Shown in pieces: positions 1 to 6,723 of a stretch of DNA of 64,000 nucleotides. The DNA comes from Ammoniphilus sp. YIM 78166 (lineage in GTDB: Bacteria; Bacillota; Bacilli; Aneurinibacillales; RAOX-1), in contig NZ_SDLR01000005.1 in NCBI RefSeq assembly GCF_004522215.1, forward strand, positions 279,086 to 343,085. Reading direction: 5' to 3'. A model generated the notes under the pieces. It did not search any database and had not been told where the DNA came from. It saw nothing but the letters and a program-made list of their open reading frames with translations. The translations under genes were made by a program, and so were the position numbers. Each line of letters begins with the position of its first letter. Position 1 is the first letter of the stretch.

Positions 1-2
1 AA

Positions 3-281
3 ATCCGAAAAGATGAGATTCGTCATTTTCAAGAGTTTTCTCGTATTTACTTTTCTCTTACAGGGAGACAGCCTACCCCTCAAATAACGGAGGCTTGTCC
101 CAAGACTTATAAGGAAGGACTTAGGGCAGCTTTTAAGGATGAACAAGAAACAGTAGATTTCTATTTAGATATTGCCGATAAGACTCAAGACCAGTATATA
201 AAAGAACGGTTCAAAAGAGCAGCGTCAGACGAGCAGAATCATGCCGTTTGGTTTTTGTATTTCCTCTCTAATAATCCTTAA
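3..281 (+). CDS. ferritin-like domain protein, 3' part only
   Basis: An open frame enters from the left edge and ends at TAA 279-281, giving the last 92 residues. It contains DEIRH near the start and DEQNH near the end, both of the E/D-x-x-H type that supply di-iron ligands in ferritin-like four-helix bundles (rubrerythrin and related families). The intervening sequence is helical and rich in charged residues. A strong terminator follows at 312-345. The start codon and N-terminal helices lie outside the window, so the exact subfamily cannot be assigned. Ferritin-like proteins of this size are common in spore-formers, sometimes linked to the spore coat, but nothing here shows that. Confidence 0.7.
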   Translation: MRKDEIRHFQEFSRIYFSLTGRQPTPQITEACPKTYKEGLRAAFKDEQETVDFYLDIADKTQDQYIKERFKRAASDEQNHAVWFLYFLSNNP

Positions 282-311
282 TAATCCTGCCGCATACAAA
301 AAAGACAAAGG

Positions 312-345
312 AACAAGCCGACCATCATTTGATTGTCGGCTTGTT
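312..345 (+). terminator. rho-independent terminator after ferritin-like gene
   Basis: A perfect 11-bp stem (AACAAGCCGAC / GTCGGCTTGTT) with a 12-nt loop lies 30 nt after the stop codon. The T run after it is short, so efficiency is uncertain, but the stem is strong and correctly placed. Confidence 0.75.
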
Positions 346-528
346 ATTCGCGAATACTCTTGTCTGATTTCGACCTTCCTTCTTTGCTAAATAAAGAGCG
401 TTTACGGTCACGTAATCGCATATGATAATACCCCAACATAGTGTGTAATTTGCCCAACATAAGTTTGATCTATGCTCGTTTTGTCAAAGCTATAACAAAT
501 AACTCATGTATAGGTGATTTTAAATCAT

Positions 529-1086
529 ATGAATAGCAATGATATTTTGGATTCGGTAATACTCTTAGTCGTTGGAACGCTTTTGTTAAGGATCGCTGGG
601 AAAAAGTCAATTGCTCAAATGACTCATCTAGAAATCATCATTATCTTAGCCATTGGGACAACAATGGGACACGTGATTAAAGAAAATAAACTATGGCAGA
701 TTGTAATCATTTTAAGTGTATACATCTTATTTTTAATCATCGTTCAAAAGCTTCAGTTGAGGTTCCGAAAGTTTGAACAGTATTTTATTGGCCAAGCCAC
801 ACTCGTGATTCATAATGGAGAAATTATACCAGAAAACCTGAAAAAGCTTAGAATTACAAACGAGCAATTGGAAATGCGCTTAAGACGAAAAGGAATCGCC
901 TACATCTCTGACGTTAAAGTCGGAACGGTAGAATCCAATGGTGATTTTGGGTATGAACTCATGCCCCATGCCCAACCGATTACGAAGCAAGAACTGTACA
1001 TGATCTTAAATCAACAAGCATCCCAAGTCCCTAAAAATAATAAGTCGGATAATATCTTTGAGAAGGTCGTCGAATACAATAAGTAA
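529..1086 (+). CDS. DUF421 / YetF-like membrane protein
   Basis: A protein of about 185 residues with two or three N-terminal membrane segments and a soluble C-terminal domain. The cytoplasmic-loop signature RIAGKKSIAQMTHLE is characteristic of the DUF421 (YetF/YdfR/YkjA) family, which is widespread and often multicopy in Bacillales. The molecular function is not established, although family members are associated with spore and stress traits. Two starts are possible: GTG at 514, or ATG at 529 preceded by AGGTG about 12 nt upstream. The ATG was chosen because GTG 514 has no Shine-Dalgarno sequence. The gene is monocistronic, with opposite-strand genes downstream. Confidence 0.8.
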   Translation: MNSNDILDSVILLVVGTLLLRIAGKKSIAQMTHLEIIIILAIGTTMGHVIKENKLWQIVIILSVYILFLIIVQKLQLRFRKFEQYFIGQATLVIHNGEIIPENLKKLRITNEQLEMRLRRKGIAYISDVKVGTVESNGDFGYELMPHAQPITKQELYMILNQQASQVPKNNKSDNIFEKVVEYNK

Positions 1087-1266
1087 TGAAACAAGATTTA
1101 ACCATTCATAAATTGTGTGATGTTTCGTGGTCTACGAGTGTGGCATTCATATTCGTTAAGGAAAAAAAGCCATTCGTACTCATACCATTTCCTATGTTTA
1201 TACCTCCTGATCCTAGGAAGGAAGACTGTGAACACATCCATTTGACATTTCGAACATGAGAAAACC

Positions 1267-1557
1267 TTATTTTCGAATTCTAATATGAGGGAACGGGGTA
1301 TGGGGGATTACCATATGAGGTGTCTGCGGAATTGGTATGGGAGCTGGTGTTCCAAGCGTAAAAGGAATTGGCGGTTGATACGTTTGAGTCCATGATTGAT
1401 ATGGGGCTTGCTGTTGTAATGGGTTTTGCGCTATTGGATTATAAAACGGGGGAACATAATAGCCGAAAGGATATGGATAGTATGGCCAGAAGTATGGAAA
1501 TTGGCGGGAATATCCCACCGAACTTAGAAACTGTTGTTCGTTATTGCCATTAGTCAC
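1267..1557 (-). CDS. proline/tyrosine-rich small protein, possibly spore coat
   Basis: A 96-residue protein of very biased composition: after a short N-terminus it is dominated by Pro, Tyr, Phe and Gln (FWPYYPYPFGYYVPPF, then PIPIPQTPH). It has no membrane segment, signal peptide or recognisable domain. It starts at GTG 1557 with GGGGTGAT about five bases upstream, a good Bacillus-type ribosome binding site. Such Pro/Tyr-rich low-complexity proteins are frequent among spore coat and inner-coat proteins of Bacillales, so a coat role is plausible but inferred only from composition. No coding partner is certain on either side. Confidence 0.6.
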   Translation of the reverse strand: MTNGNNEQQFLSSVGYSRQFPYFWPYYPYPFGYYVPPFYNPIAQNPLQQQAPYQSWTQTYQPPIPFTLGTPAPIPIPQTPHMVIPHTPFPHIRIRK

Positions 1558-1705
1558 TTTTCATCACCCCTAGATTCTTACTTGCGCTTACGCCAAGAAA
1601 GGTCTAGCACTTGCCGTTGCAGCACCATTTCTTGCCCTAGTCGAATTAGCAAAATCTATTACTCCTTTTATTAGATAGTGCCAATTTAAATAGTTTCAAT
1701 AGTAG

Positions 1706-1728
1706 AGCCCTCCAGTTCATGGAGGGCT
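1706..1728. terminator. terminator hairpin AGCCCTCC/GGAGGGCT
   Basis: A perfect 8-bp stem with a 7-nt loop. On the plus strand it is followed by TTTTCC, giving a U tract. On the minus strand it lies directly after the P450-reductase remnant, whose stop is at 1736. It probably belonged to a plus-strand gene now lost, or works in both directions. Confidence 0.6.
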
Positions 1729-1735
1729 TTTCCTC

Positions 1736-2006
1736 TTAAATTCCCGACCACACATCTTTCACATAATTTCCATTCGCCTCAAGACGTTCCAACCATTTTT
1801 CAGCTTCCTGTTCTCCAACTTCACGTACACATTGATACCCTTTCGTCAATTCCTTCTCCACATCAGGCGCCATCTTGCTGCCATCTCCACAAACATAAAG
1901 CTTTCCTCCACGTTCGAGGATGTCGATTAACTCGGATGCGTTTTGAGCCATTAAATGTTGTACATACGTTTTTGGTCGGCCTACCCTGCGTGAGAAACAA
2001 ACTCCT
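1736..2006 (-). pseudogene. remnant of CYP102-type P450/NADPH reductase C-terminus
   Basis: The last 80-90 residues match the C-terminal end of the NADPH-P450 reductase domain of fused CYP102 (P450 BM3-like) enzymes. PKTYVQHLM, then YVCGDGSKMAPDVE (the NADP-binding cysteine/glycine motif), then the terminal YVKDVWSG follow in the right order and spacing. The homologous frame continues upstream of the first ATG (1949-1951), through CFSRRVGR, until it fades near 2006. A TAA stop lies in frame near 2030. The intact enzyme has about 1,050 residues and none of the haem, FMN or FAD domains is present, so this is a 3' fragment left by deletion. The small ATG-started frame 1736-1951 could be called as a gene, but it would lack any complete domain. 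Confidence 0.75.
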
Positions 2007-2168
2007 CCCGTCCTGTTGAATCTAAGAATACTTTAAAGTTGTACCTTAATTATCCAACCTAGTATTTTCTGGGCGAGTATCGTTGAATAAACTGGCTCAT
2101 TGTAATAATATATATCTATATGCGTTATAATAATTAGTTATAAACCTACCAGGTAAGGAGGGGAAAAC

Positions 2169-3443
2169 ATGCCAGTACAGGTTGCGATCATAGGTGCCGG
2201 TGATCGAGGAAATACCTATAGCCGTTATGCATTGCACTCCCCACATGAGATGGAAGTGGTTGCTGTCGCTGAGCCTAATCCCGTAAGAAGAGAATCCTTT
2301 GTCCAAAACTATGATTTAGCCGATGACAAAGTTTTTAGTAGCTGGGAAGACCTCTTGGCCCAACCGAAGTTTTGTGATGCGGTGCTGGTAACCACTCAAG
2401 ATCAAATGCATTACGGTCCAACCATTCAAGCCTTGCGTCAAGGGTACGCGGTTCTAGTCGAAAAGCCGATGAGCCCGAACGTAGACGAATGCCTGAACTT
2501 GATCGATACCGCATTAGAAACAACTCAGCAGCTTATGCTTGGTTATGTGCTGCGGTTTACACCTTTTATTCAGAAAATAAAGCAATTGCTGAACGATAAT
2601 ATCATTGGGGATATTCGCCATATTTCATTAGATGTGAATGTAGCTTATTGGCATTTTGCTCATAGCTTTGTCCGTGGAAATTGGAGACGCAGCGATTTGG
2701 CAAGCCCTATGATCCTGGCAAAATGCTGTCATGACTTTGATATACTCCTGCATCTAATCAATCAGCGCTGTACCCAGATCTCCTCCTTTGGCAGCCTCGT
2801 TCATTTCAAGCAGGATAAGGCCCCCCCAGGATCCACTGAGCACTGCTTAAGCGGGTGCCAAATAGAGGAAAGCTGTCCCTATTCAGCAAAAAGCCTGTAC
2901 CTGGGAGAAAACATAGGGTGGCCCGTTTCAACGATCACTCAAGACTTGTCTTTAGAAGGAAGACGGAAGGCATTGAAGGAAGGTCCCTACGGGCGATGTG
3001 TGTACCGATGTGACAATGATGTTGTGGATCATCAAACCGTTCTCTTTCAATTTGAAAAAGGAGCCACGGCTACATTGACCATGAGCGCCTTCACGAAGAA
3101 CTTAACCCGAATGATACGGATCTTAGGATCTGAAGGGGAAATATCAGGAGAGATGGAAAAAAACGAGATTCATGTCACTAGATTTGGAGAACTAACAGAA
3201 CGCATAGGCGTTAACCCTGCATCGTTTGGACTGCATGCGGGCGGGGACTTTGGCTTAATTCAGGCCTTCGTCAAGCAAGTAAGAGAACAAGCGCGTACCG
3301 AGTTGCAGGACTTCGAGAACATCTTTATGAGTCATCAGCTGGCGGCTCTGGCCGAGGAATCCAGAATCACCGGTAAGACGATGGAAGTAAACAGCAGAAC
3401 AGGAGCCCCATATAACTGGCTCCTAACTTTTGGTCCTCGATAG
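2169..3443 (+). CDS. Gfo/Idh/MocA family NAD(P)-dependent oxidoreductase
   Basis: A 424-residue protein beginning with a Rossmann dinucleotide-binding motif (AIIGAGDRG at residues 6-14). It has the family signature VEKPMSPNVDEC near residue 97, where the lysine of EKP is the usual catalytic residue. The C-terminal alpha/beta domain binds the sugar substrate. An internal cysteine-containing stretch (CLSGCQIEESCPYSAKSLY, then CVYRCDNDVVDH) is found in one subgroup of these enzymes in Bacillales. The start is ATG 2169 with a strong GGTAAGGAGGGG upstream. Substrates are typically myo-inositol, sugars or sugar acids; which one cannot be told from sequence. It is monocistronic and closed by a terminator at 3449-3472. 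Confidence 0.88.
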   Translation: MPVQVAIIGAGDRGNTYSRYALHSPHEMEVVAVAEPNPVRRESFVQNYDLADDKVFSSWEDLLAQPKFCDAVLVTTQDQMHYGPTIQALRQGYAVLVEKPMSPNVDECLNLIDTALETTQQLMLGYVLRFTPFIQKIKQLLNDNIIGDIRHISLDVNVAYWHFAHSFVRGNWRRSDLASPMILAKCCHDFDILLHLINQRCTQISSFGSLVHFKQDKAPPGSTEHCLSGCQIEESCPYSAKSLYLGENIGWPVSTITQDLSLEGRRKALKEGPYGRCVYRCDNDVVDHQTVLFQFEKGATATLTMSAFTKNLTRMIRILGSEGEISGEMEKNEIHVTRFGELTERIGVNPASFGLHAGGDFGLIQAFVKQVREQARTELQDFENIFMSHQLAALAEESRITGKTMEVNSRTGAPYNWLLTFGPR

Positions 3444-3448
3444 CGTAG

Positions 3449-3472
3449 AAAATACCCCTTCCGGGGTATTTT
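3449..3472 (+). terminator. terminator of the Gfo/Idh/MocA gene
   Basis: A perfect 10-bp inverted repeat AAAATACCCC / GGGGTATTTT with a 4-nt loop begins six bases after the stop codon. The right arm supplies the U tract. Confidence 0.85.
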
Positions 3473-3499
3473 AAAAGACAAACATCAAAAAAGTTAACT

Positions 3500-3720
3500 G
3501 GTGGTAGACACCTAATAAAAACAAAGATGGATAAATGGAAACACTCCACCTATTCATTAAAAAGGAAGAAAATTTCTTCTTATAGATGGAAATAAGCCAG
3601 CTATTAACTTTAGAATCCTATTTTATAGGCTATATTCGTGGTTTTAGTTGTCAATTTTCCACTTATTTTTCCTTTTTATCTCCCATTTTTTTGAATAGAT
3701 GGACTTTCTACCACTATTAA
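3500..3720 (+). repeat. TAGATGG phased repeat element, copy 1
   Basis: This gap between two convergent genes holds five degenerate copies of an about 18-nt motif close to TAGATGGAAAAAGTCCAC. Motif cores start near 3500, 3533, 3584, 3646 and 3697. The last four are spaced 51, 62 and 51 nt, the same arrangement as in the element at 32247. The final unit (AGATGGACTTTCTACCACT) is the inverted form in its central part, as in the other copies. No open reading frame or known RNA family fits. Function unknown. Confidence 0.6.
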
Positions 3721-3747
3721 AAGCCCTCGTTATCTACAAACGAAAAT

Positions 3748-4911
3748 TCAGGCCAATTCCTTATTAGATGCGGAAAGTCCACAATTTTTAACAAAAGATA
3801 GTGTAAATACGGTTTCCCCGTTACAGGAAGTAAAATCTAAATCCCCTATATTTTTCTCCATAATTTGTTTACAGATTGCTAATCCAAGTCCTGTTCCGTT
3901 TTTCTTACTGGTTACGAAAGGTTCAAAAATGGATTCTTTCAGTTCTTCAGGTATGCCAGGTCCATTATCAGAAACACTTATGTAAAACTTGTCGAGATCT
4001 TCCCAGCTTCGAACGATAATTTTTTTCTGGTGATCTACGGTACTCAGAGCATCCATGCTATTATTGATTACATTAGATAATACCTGCTGAATCGCAACTT
4101 TTTGAACAATAATCTTCGAATCACTTTCATTAATTCGCACAACTTCAACATTTTCATTCACAGCCCGCGGTTGTATGAGCCTCAACACTTGTTCCATGAG
4201 ATCCCTCATAGAACATTCTATATAAGGTTCTTCGGTTCCGCTATTTTTGGAGAAACTTAGAAACGATGTAATTTGCCCATACAATCCTTCAAATTCTCTT
4301 TCTATCACATCAATATAAGTACGCATTTTGGAATGAGAACTACAAGATAAACAAGTCAAATCATTCTTTATCAATTTGAGAAATCCTTCAATAGCAAAAA
4401 GAGGATTCTTAATCTCATGAGCCATGGATGCTGCCATTTTGCCTAACAGACTCAAGCGGTCATTATGCAACTCCTCAATCTTCTTTTGCTTTTGGTGAAT
4501 CACTTGTTGAGCATAATCCCAGTACAACCTGGAGATAATCCTTTGAACTTCATCAATTCTTTTGTGCATAATCGGGGTGATTCTCCATGCCTCATCTTGA
4601 GAGATCATCTTGTCATTGTGATAGGACCAAATGGTTTCTAATAGTGCTTCTCTCCACATATGGCTACTGTGAAGCACATGCTCGACAGGAGTACCTCGTT
4701 GCGCATGATATTTACACATGATAGGGACGATTTCGAATAGAGGATGTTCTTTTAAAGGTATATGTATATCTACTAATAACCTTATGTTTTTTTTTCCATT
4801 CTGGTATAAATCCTGAAGATTATACACTCCAGGGAAATTATCTTCTATTTTTGATAGCCATGCTTGTATTATAGTTTCTTCGTGCTGATTACTAAAGGCT
4901 TGGAACCACAC
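3748..4911 (-). CDS. soluble sensor histidine kinase
   Basis: A 387-residue protein without membrane segments. Residues 1-145 form a helical sensor-like region that resembles the RsbR/RsbRD non-haem-globin N-terminal domain in layout, but this is tentative. A short coiled linker leads to a HisKA domain with the phosphoacceptor in MAHEIKNP. The HATPase_c domain follows, with an N box (NNSMDAL), G1 (DNGPGIP), an F box (FEPFVTSKKNGTG) and G2 (GTGLGLAI). Kinases of this form, ending in a plain ATPase domain and lacking an adjacent response regulator, are typical of the sporulation phosphorelay (KinA-E group); that role is inferred. It starts at GTG 4911, chosen because GGAGAGGGGAT stands directly upstream. 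Confidence 0.85.
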   Translation of the reverse strand: MWFQAFSNQHEETIIQAWLSKIEDNFPGVYNLQDLYQNGKKNIRLLVDIHIPLKEHPLFEIVPIMCKYHAQRGTPVEHVLHSSHMWREALLETIWSYHNDKMISQDEAWRITPIMHKRIDEVQRIISRLYWDYAQQVIHQKQKKIEELHNDRLSLLGKMAASMAHEIKNPLFAIEGFLKLIKNDLTCLSCSSHSKMRTYIDVIEREFEGLYGQITSFLSFSKNSGTEEPYIECSMRDLMEQVLRLIQPRAVNENVEVVRINESDSKIIVQKVAIQQVLSNVINNSMDALSTVDHQKKIIVRSWEDLDKFYISVSDNGPGIPEELKESIFEPFVTSKKNGTGLGLAICKQIMEKNIGDLDFTSCNGETVFTLSFVKNCGLSASNKELA

Positions 4912-5056
4912 TCTTATCCCCTCTCCTCGCTTTAGATGGCATTTTCAACAGTATATCACTTATATAACAACAATAGGTACTTCATACCCCTTTTTTCTAA
5001 TTCAAGTCTTCCAACGTTAGTTTCTCATATCCATCCCGTTATTTGTAAAACGCAAA

Positions 5057-5080
5057 GAGGAGCGAAAACATCCGCCCCTC
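5057..5080 (-). terminator. terminator downstream of MerR-TipAS gene
   Basis: Arms GAGGAGCG and CGCCCCTC (one mismatch) enclose an 8-nt loop. Read on the minus strand the hairpin is followed by a short T run, 30 bases after the regulator's stop codon. Confidence 0.6.
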
Positions 5081-5109
5081 CCCGTCGATTCATCCACATG
5101 TATCCTTGA

Positions 5110-5871
5110 CTACTTTGATATACCGGTATAAATGTAGATCGCGTCCCTTAAAAATTCTGTCATACCGGCTTGCTTCTCATAGTAAGCCTTAAACCGTTCA
5201 TCATCTACATACATTTGAGCAAGATGCGCATGCGCTTCCTTACTGTATTCACTCCAGTAATGCGTTAGCCACTTCTTATGCAACTCCGCTGTTTTTTGTG
5301 CAAGGTTGCTGGCTGGATCGCCATGGGCAAAAGCTTCAGCAAGTGTCGATACGATATCAACCGCTAGACGGTTCACTTCTTCATACTCTTCTTTCGTCAT
5401 GTTCTTCAATTTATCAGTAGATTGCTTAACGACATCCTCACCATATTTCGCACGTATTTCTTTCCCGTACTTCCTCTCGTTGTCATCAATCAACTGCTGC
5501 TTAAATCCTTCAAACTTCTCTTCATCCTTCATGATTATTCTCCCTTCCATAGAAGCCATTGTTTTTTCCACATTGGCAATCAATACATCTAACTGCTTTC
5601 TTTTGTCGAGGAGCTGTTGATGGTGTTCCCTTAGTGCCTGAGCTTCGTCATAAGAAGGGGAGTTAATTATTTCTTTTATCCTATCAAGACTAACGCCTAA
5701 TTCTTTATAAAACATGATCTGCTGCAAGCGATCCACTTCCTCCTGACCATAAATCCGATATCCTGATGTGTTTATTCTTGCCGGCTTAAGAATCTCAATC
5801 TCATCATAATACCGAAGTGTTCTGGCACTAATTCCTGCCAACTGACTCAGCTTCTGTACGGTGTATTCCAT
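5110..5871 (-). CDS. MerR-family regulator with TipAS ligand-binding domain
   Basis: A 253-residue protein. Residues 1-70 are a MerR winged helix-turn-helix (YTVQKLSQLAGISARTLRYYDEI, then SGYRIY). A dimerising coiled coil follows at about residues 75-115. A C-terminal helical TipAS domain at about 130-250 has the conserved W..YWSEY and DERF..YYEK elements. TipAS domains bind thiopeptide-like and other hydrophobic compounds, so the protein probably activates drug-response genes together with its own. A MerR-type operator overlaps its promoter (5892-5923), which indicates autoregulation. No efflux pump or other obvious target is adjacent. It starts at ATG 5871 with GGAGGTG upstream. Confidence 0.9.
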   Translation of the reverse strand: MEYTVQKLSQLAGISARTLRYYDEIEILKPARINTSGYRIYGQEEVDRLQQIMFYKELGVSLDRIKEIINSPSYDEAQALREHHQQLLDKRKQLDVLIANVEKTMASMEGRIIMKDEEKFEGFKQQLIDDNERKYGKEIRAKYGEDVVKQSTDKLKNMTKEEYEEVNRLAVDIVSTLAEAFAHGDPASNLAQKTAELHKKWLTHYWSEYSKEAHAHLAQMYVDDERFKAYYEKQAGMTEFLRDAIYIYTGISK

Positions 5872-5891
5872 CCTTTCACCTCCACACCTTC

Positions 5892-5923
5892 ACTTTACAC
5901 CTTTACGTATGCGTGAAGGTCAA
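5892..5923 (-). promoter_or_regulatory. autoregulated promoter with MerR-type operator
   Basis: On the minus strand TTGACC (-35, 5918-5923) and TAAAGT (-10, 5892-5897) are separated by 20 bp, the overlong spacer typical of MerR-controlled promoters. The spacer and -35 contain the near-perfect dyad ACCTTCACG-N4-CGTAAAGGT (5899-5920), the expected binding site of a MerR dimer. The regulator's start codon follows about 20 nt downstream of the -10. Confidence 0.75.
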
Positions 5924-5929
5924 TCCCTT

Positions 5930-6404
5930 TTTTGTCGCATGGCGGTTGCCCTATATGGATTATGACTTTTGAATCAGTCGTTGTTGATAACCCTGCTTCT
6001 CTAACTACAGTTTGTAGCTGTCATGCCCTTTCACTAGCGGATCAATGGCAAATCCTGCTTTCCTCTGGGTTTCTCTATCTCCAAAGTAAAAAGAGACCGA
6101 CAGTGCACGAACACTACCGGTCACAATAGACGTTTCCATGAAGGGATCGCCTCAGGAAGTAAGAAGAAGACCACAGAGTCGTCAGCTCACTGGGTGGTCT
6201 ATTTCTGTTTGTTCATAATGAAGAATGGCAATAACGAAAACAACAAATGTTTGCATCATATACTGGCAACCGTTCGATAACAAGAAAATGAGCGAATGGG
6301 TCTTTTACTTTTTTGGGACATCGGATGGTTTAGGGTCCATTTTTGCTCGGCTCATGGTCATTCGGATCTTTATATCCCAATTCGGGGTGTTCTCTTTGCT
6401 ATAA
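5930..6404. other. gene-free stretch
   Basis: No convincing gene is present between the MerR promoter and the repeat element at 6405. A minus-strand frame near 5950-6130 is open for about 48 codons but is preceded at once by a stop and resembles nothing I recognise. A loose 7-bp hairpin (AGACCAC/GTGGTCT, 6168-6200) is the only other structure. Confidence 0.4.
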
Positions 6405-6697
6405 ATGCTTATTTTTTCACCATCTCCCAAAATAAGAGACCTATGATAAGACGCGCCGTGCTAATACTCTCGAAGTTTGGGTGGATGATCACGAAAATTT
6501 TCATATACTCACAAAGTTAGCCCGGATGCTCACAAATTATGCCTCAATACTCACGTAGCTGGAATGATTCCAGATTTAAGGATCTGTTTGGTCACGAATT
6601 CAAACCTTGTGCTCACGATCCTATAGTCATTTCAATTAAGTCGGTGCGATTTTGGTTGAGGCAGCCAGATTCTTACGAAACCTGAACTTTTGCTCTT
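6405..6697 (+). repeat. CTCAC 21-nt phased intergenic element, copy C
   Basis: This stretch lies immediately downstream of hrpB and aligns along its whole length with 10722-11016. Its core is a series of degenerate CTCACGAA words recurring about every 21 nt (for example ATCACGAAAA, CTCACAAAG, CTCACAAAT, CTCACGTAG, GTCACGAAT, CTCACGATC). A 15-nt palindrome CTGGAATGATTCCAG (6559-6573) is embedded in the phase. The element has no coding capacity. Function unknown. Confidence 0.65.
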
Positions 6698-6723
6698 TAA
6701 AAATAATCCGAACGGCGATATCT

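Noticed and set aside
1106..1237. 43-codon minus-strand frame downstream of the Pro/Tyr-rich gene (SGGINIGNGMSTNGFF in the middle)
   Set aside because: There is no ribosome binding site before its ATG and no recognised family; the internal AGGAGG is badly placed for the later ATG.
1574..1678. Plus-strand frame ending in KKGLALAVAAPFLALVELAKSITPFIR, just before the hairpin at 1706
   Set aside because: It looks like the 3' end of a membrane-protein gene with its terminator, but it is preceded by a stop, lacks a start and matches no family I can name. Too short to call.
5950..6148. Minus-strand frame with SVRALSVSFYFGDRETQRKAGF
   Set aside because: It is open for fewer than 50 codons directly after a stop, with no start site or recognisable domain.
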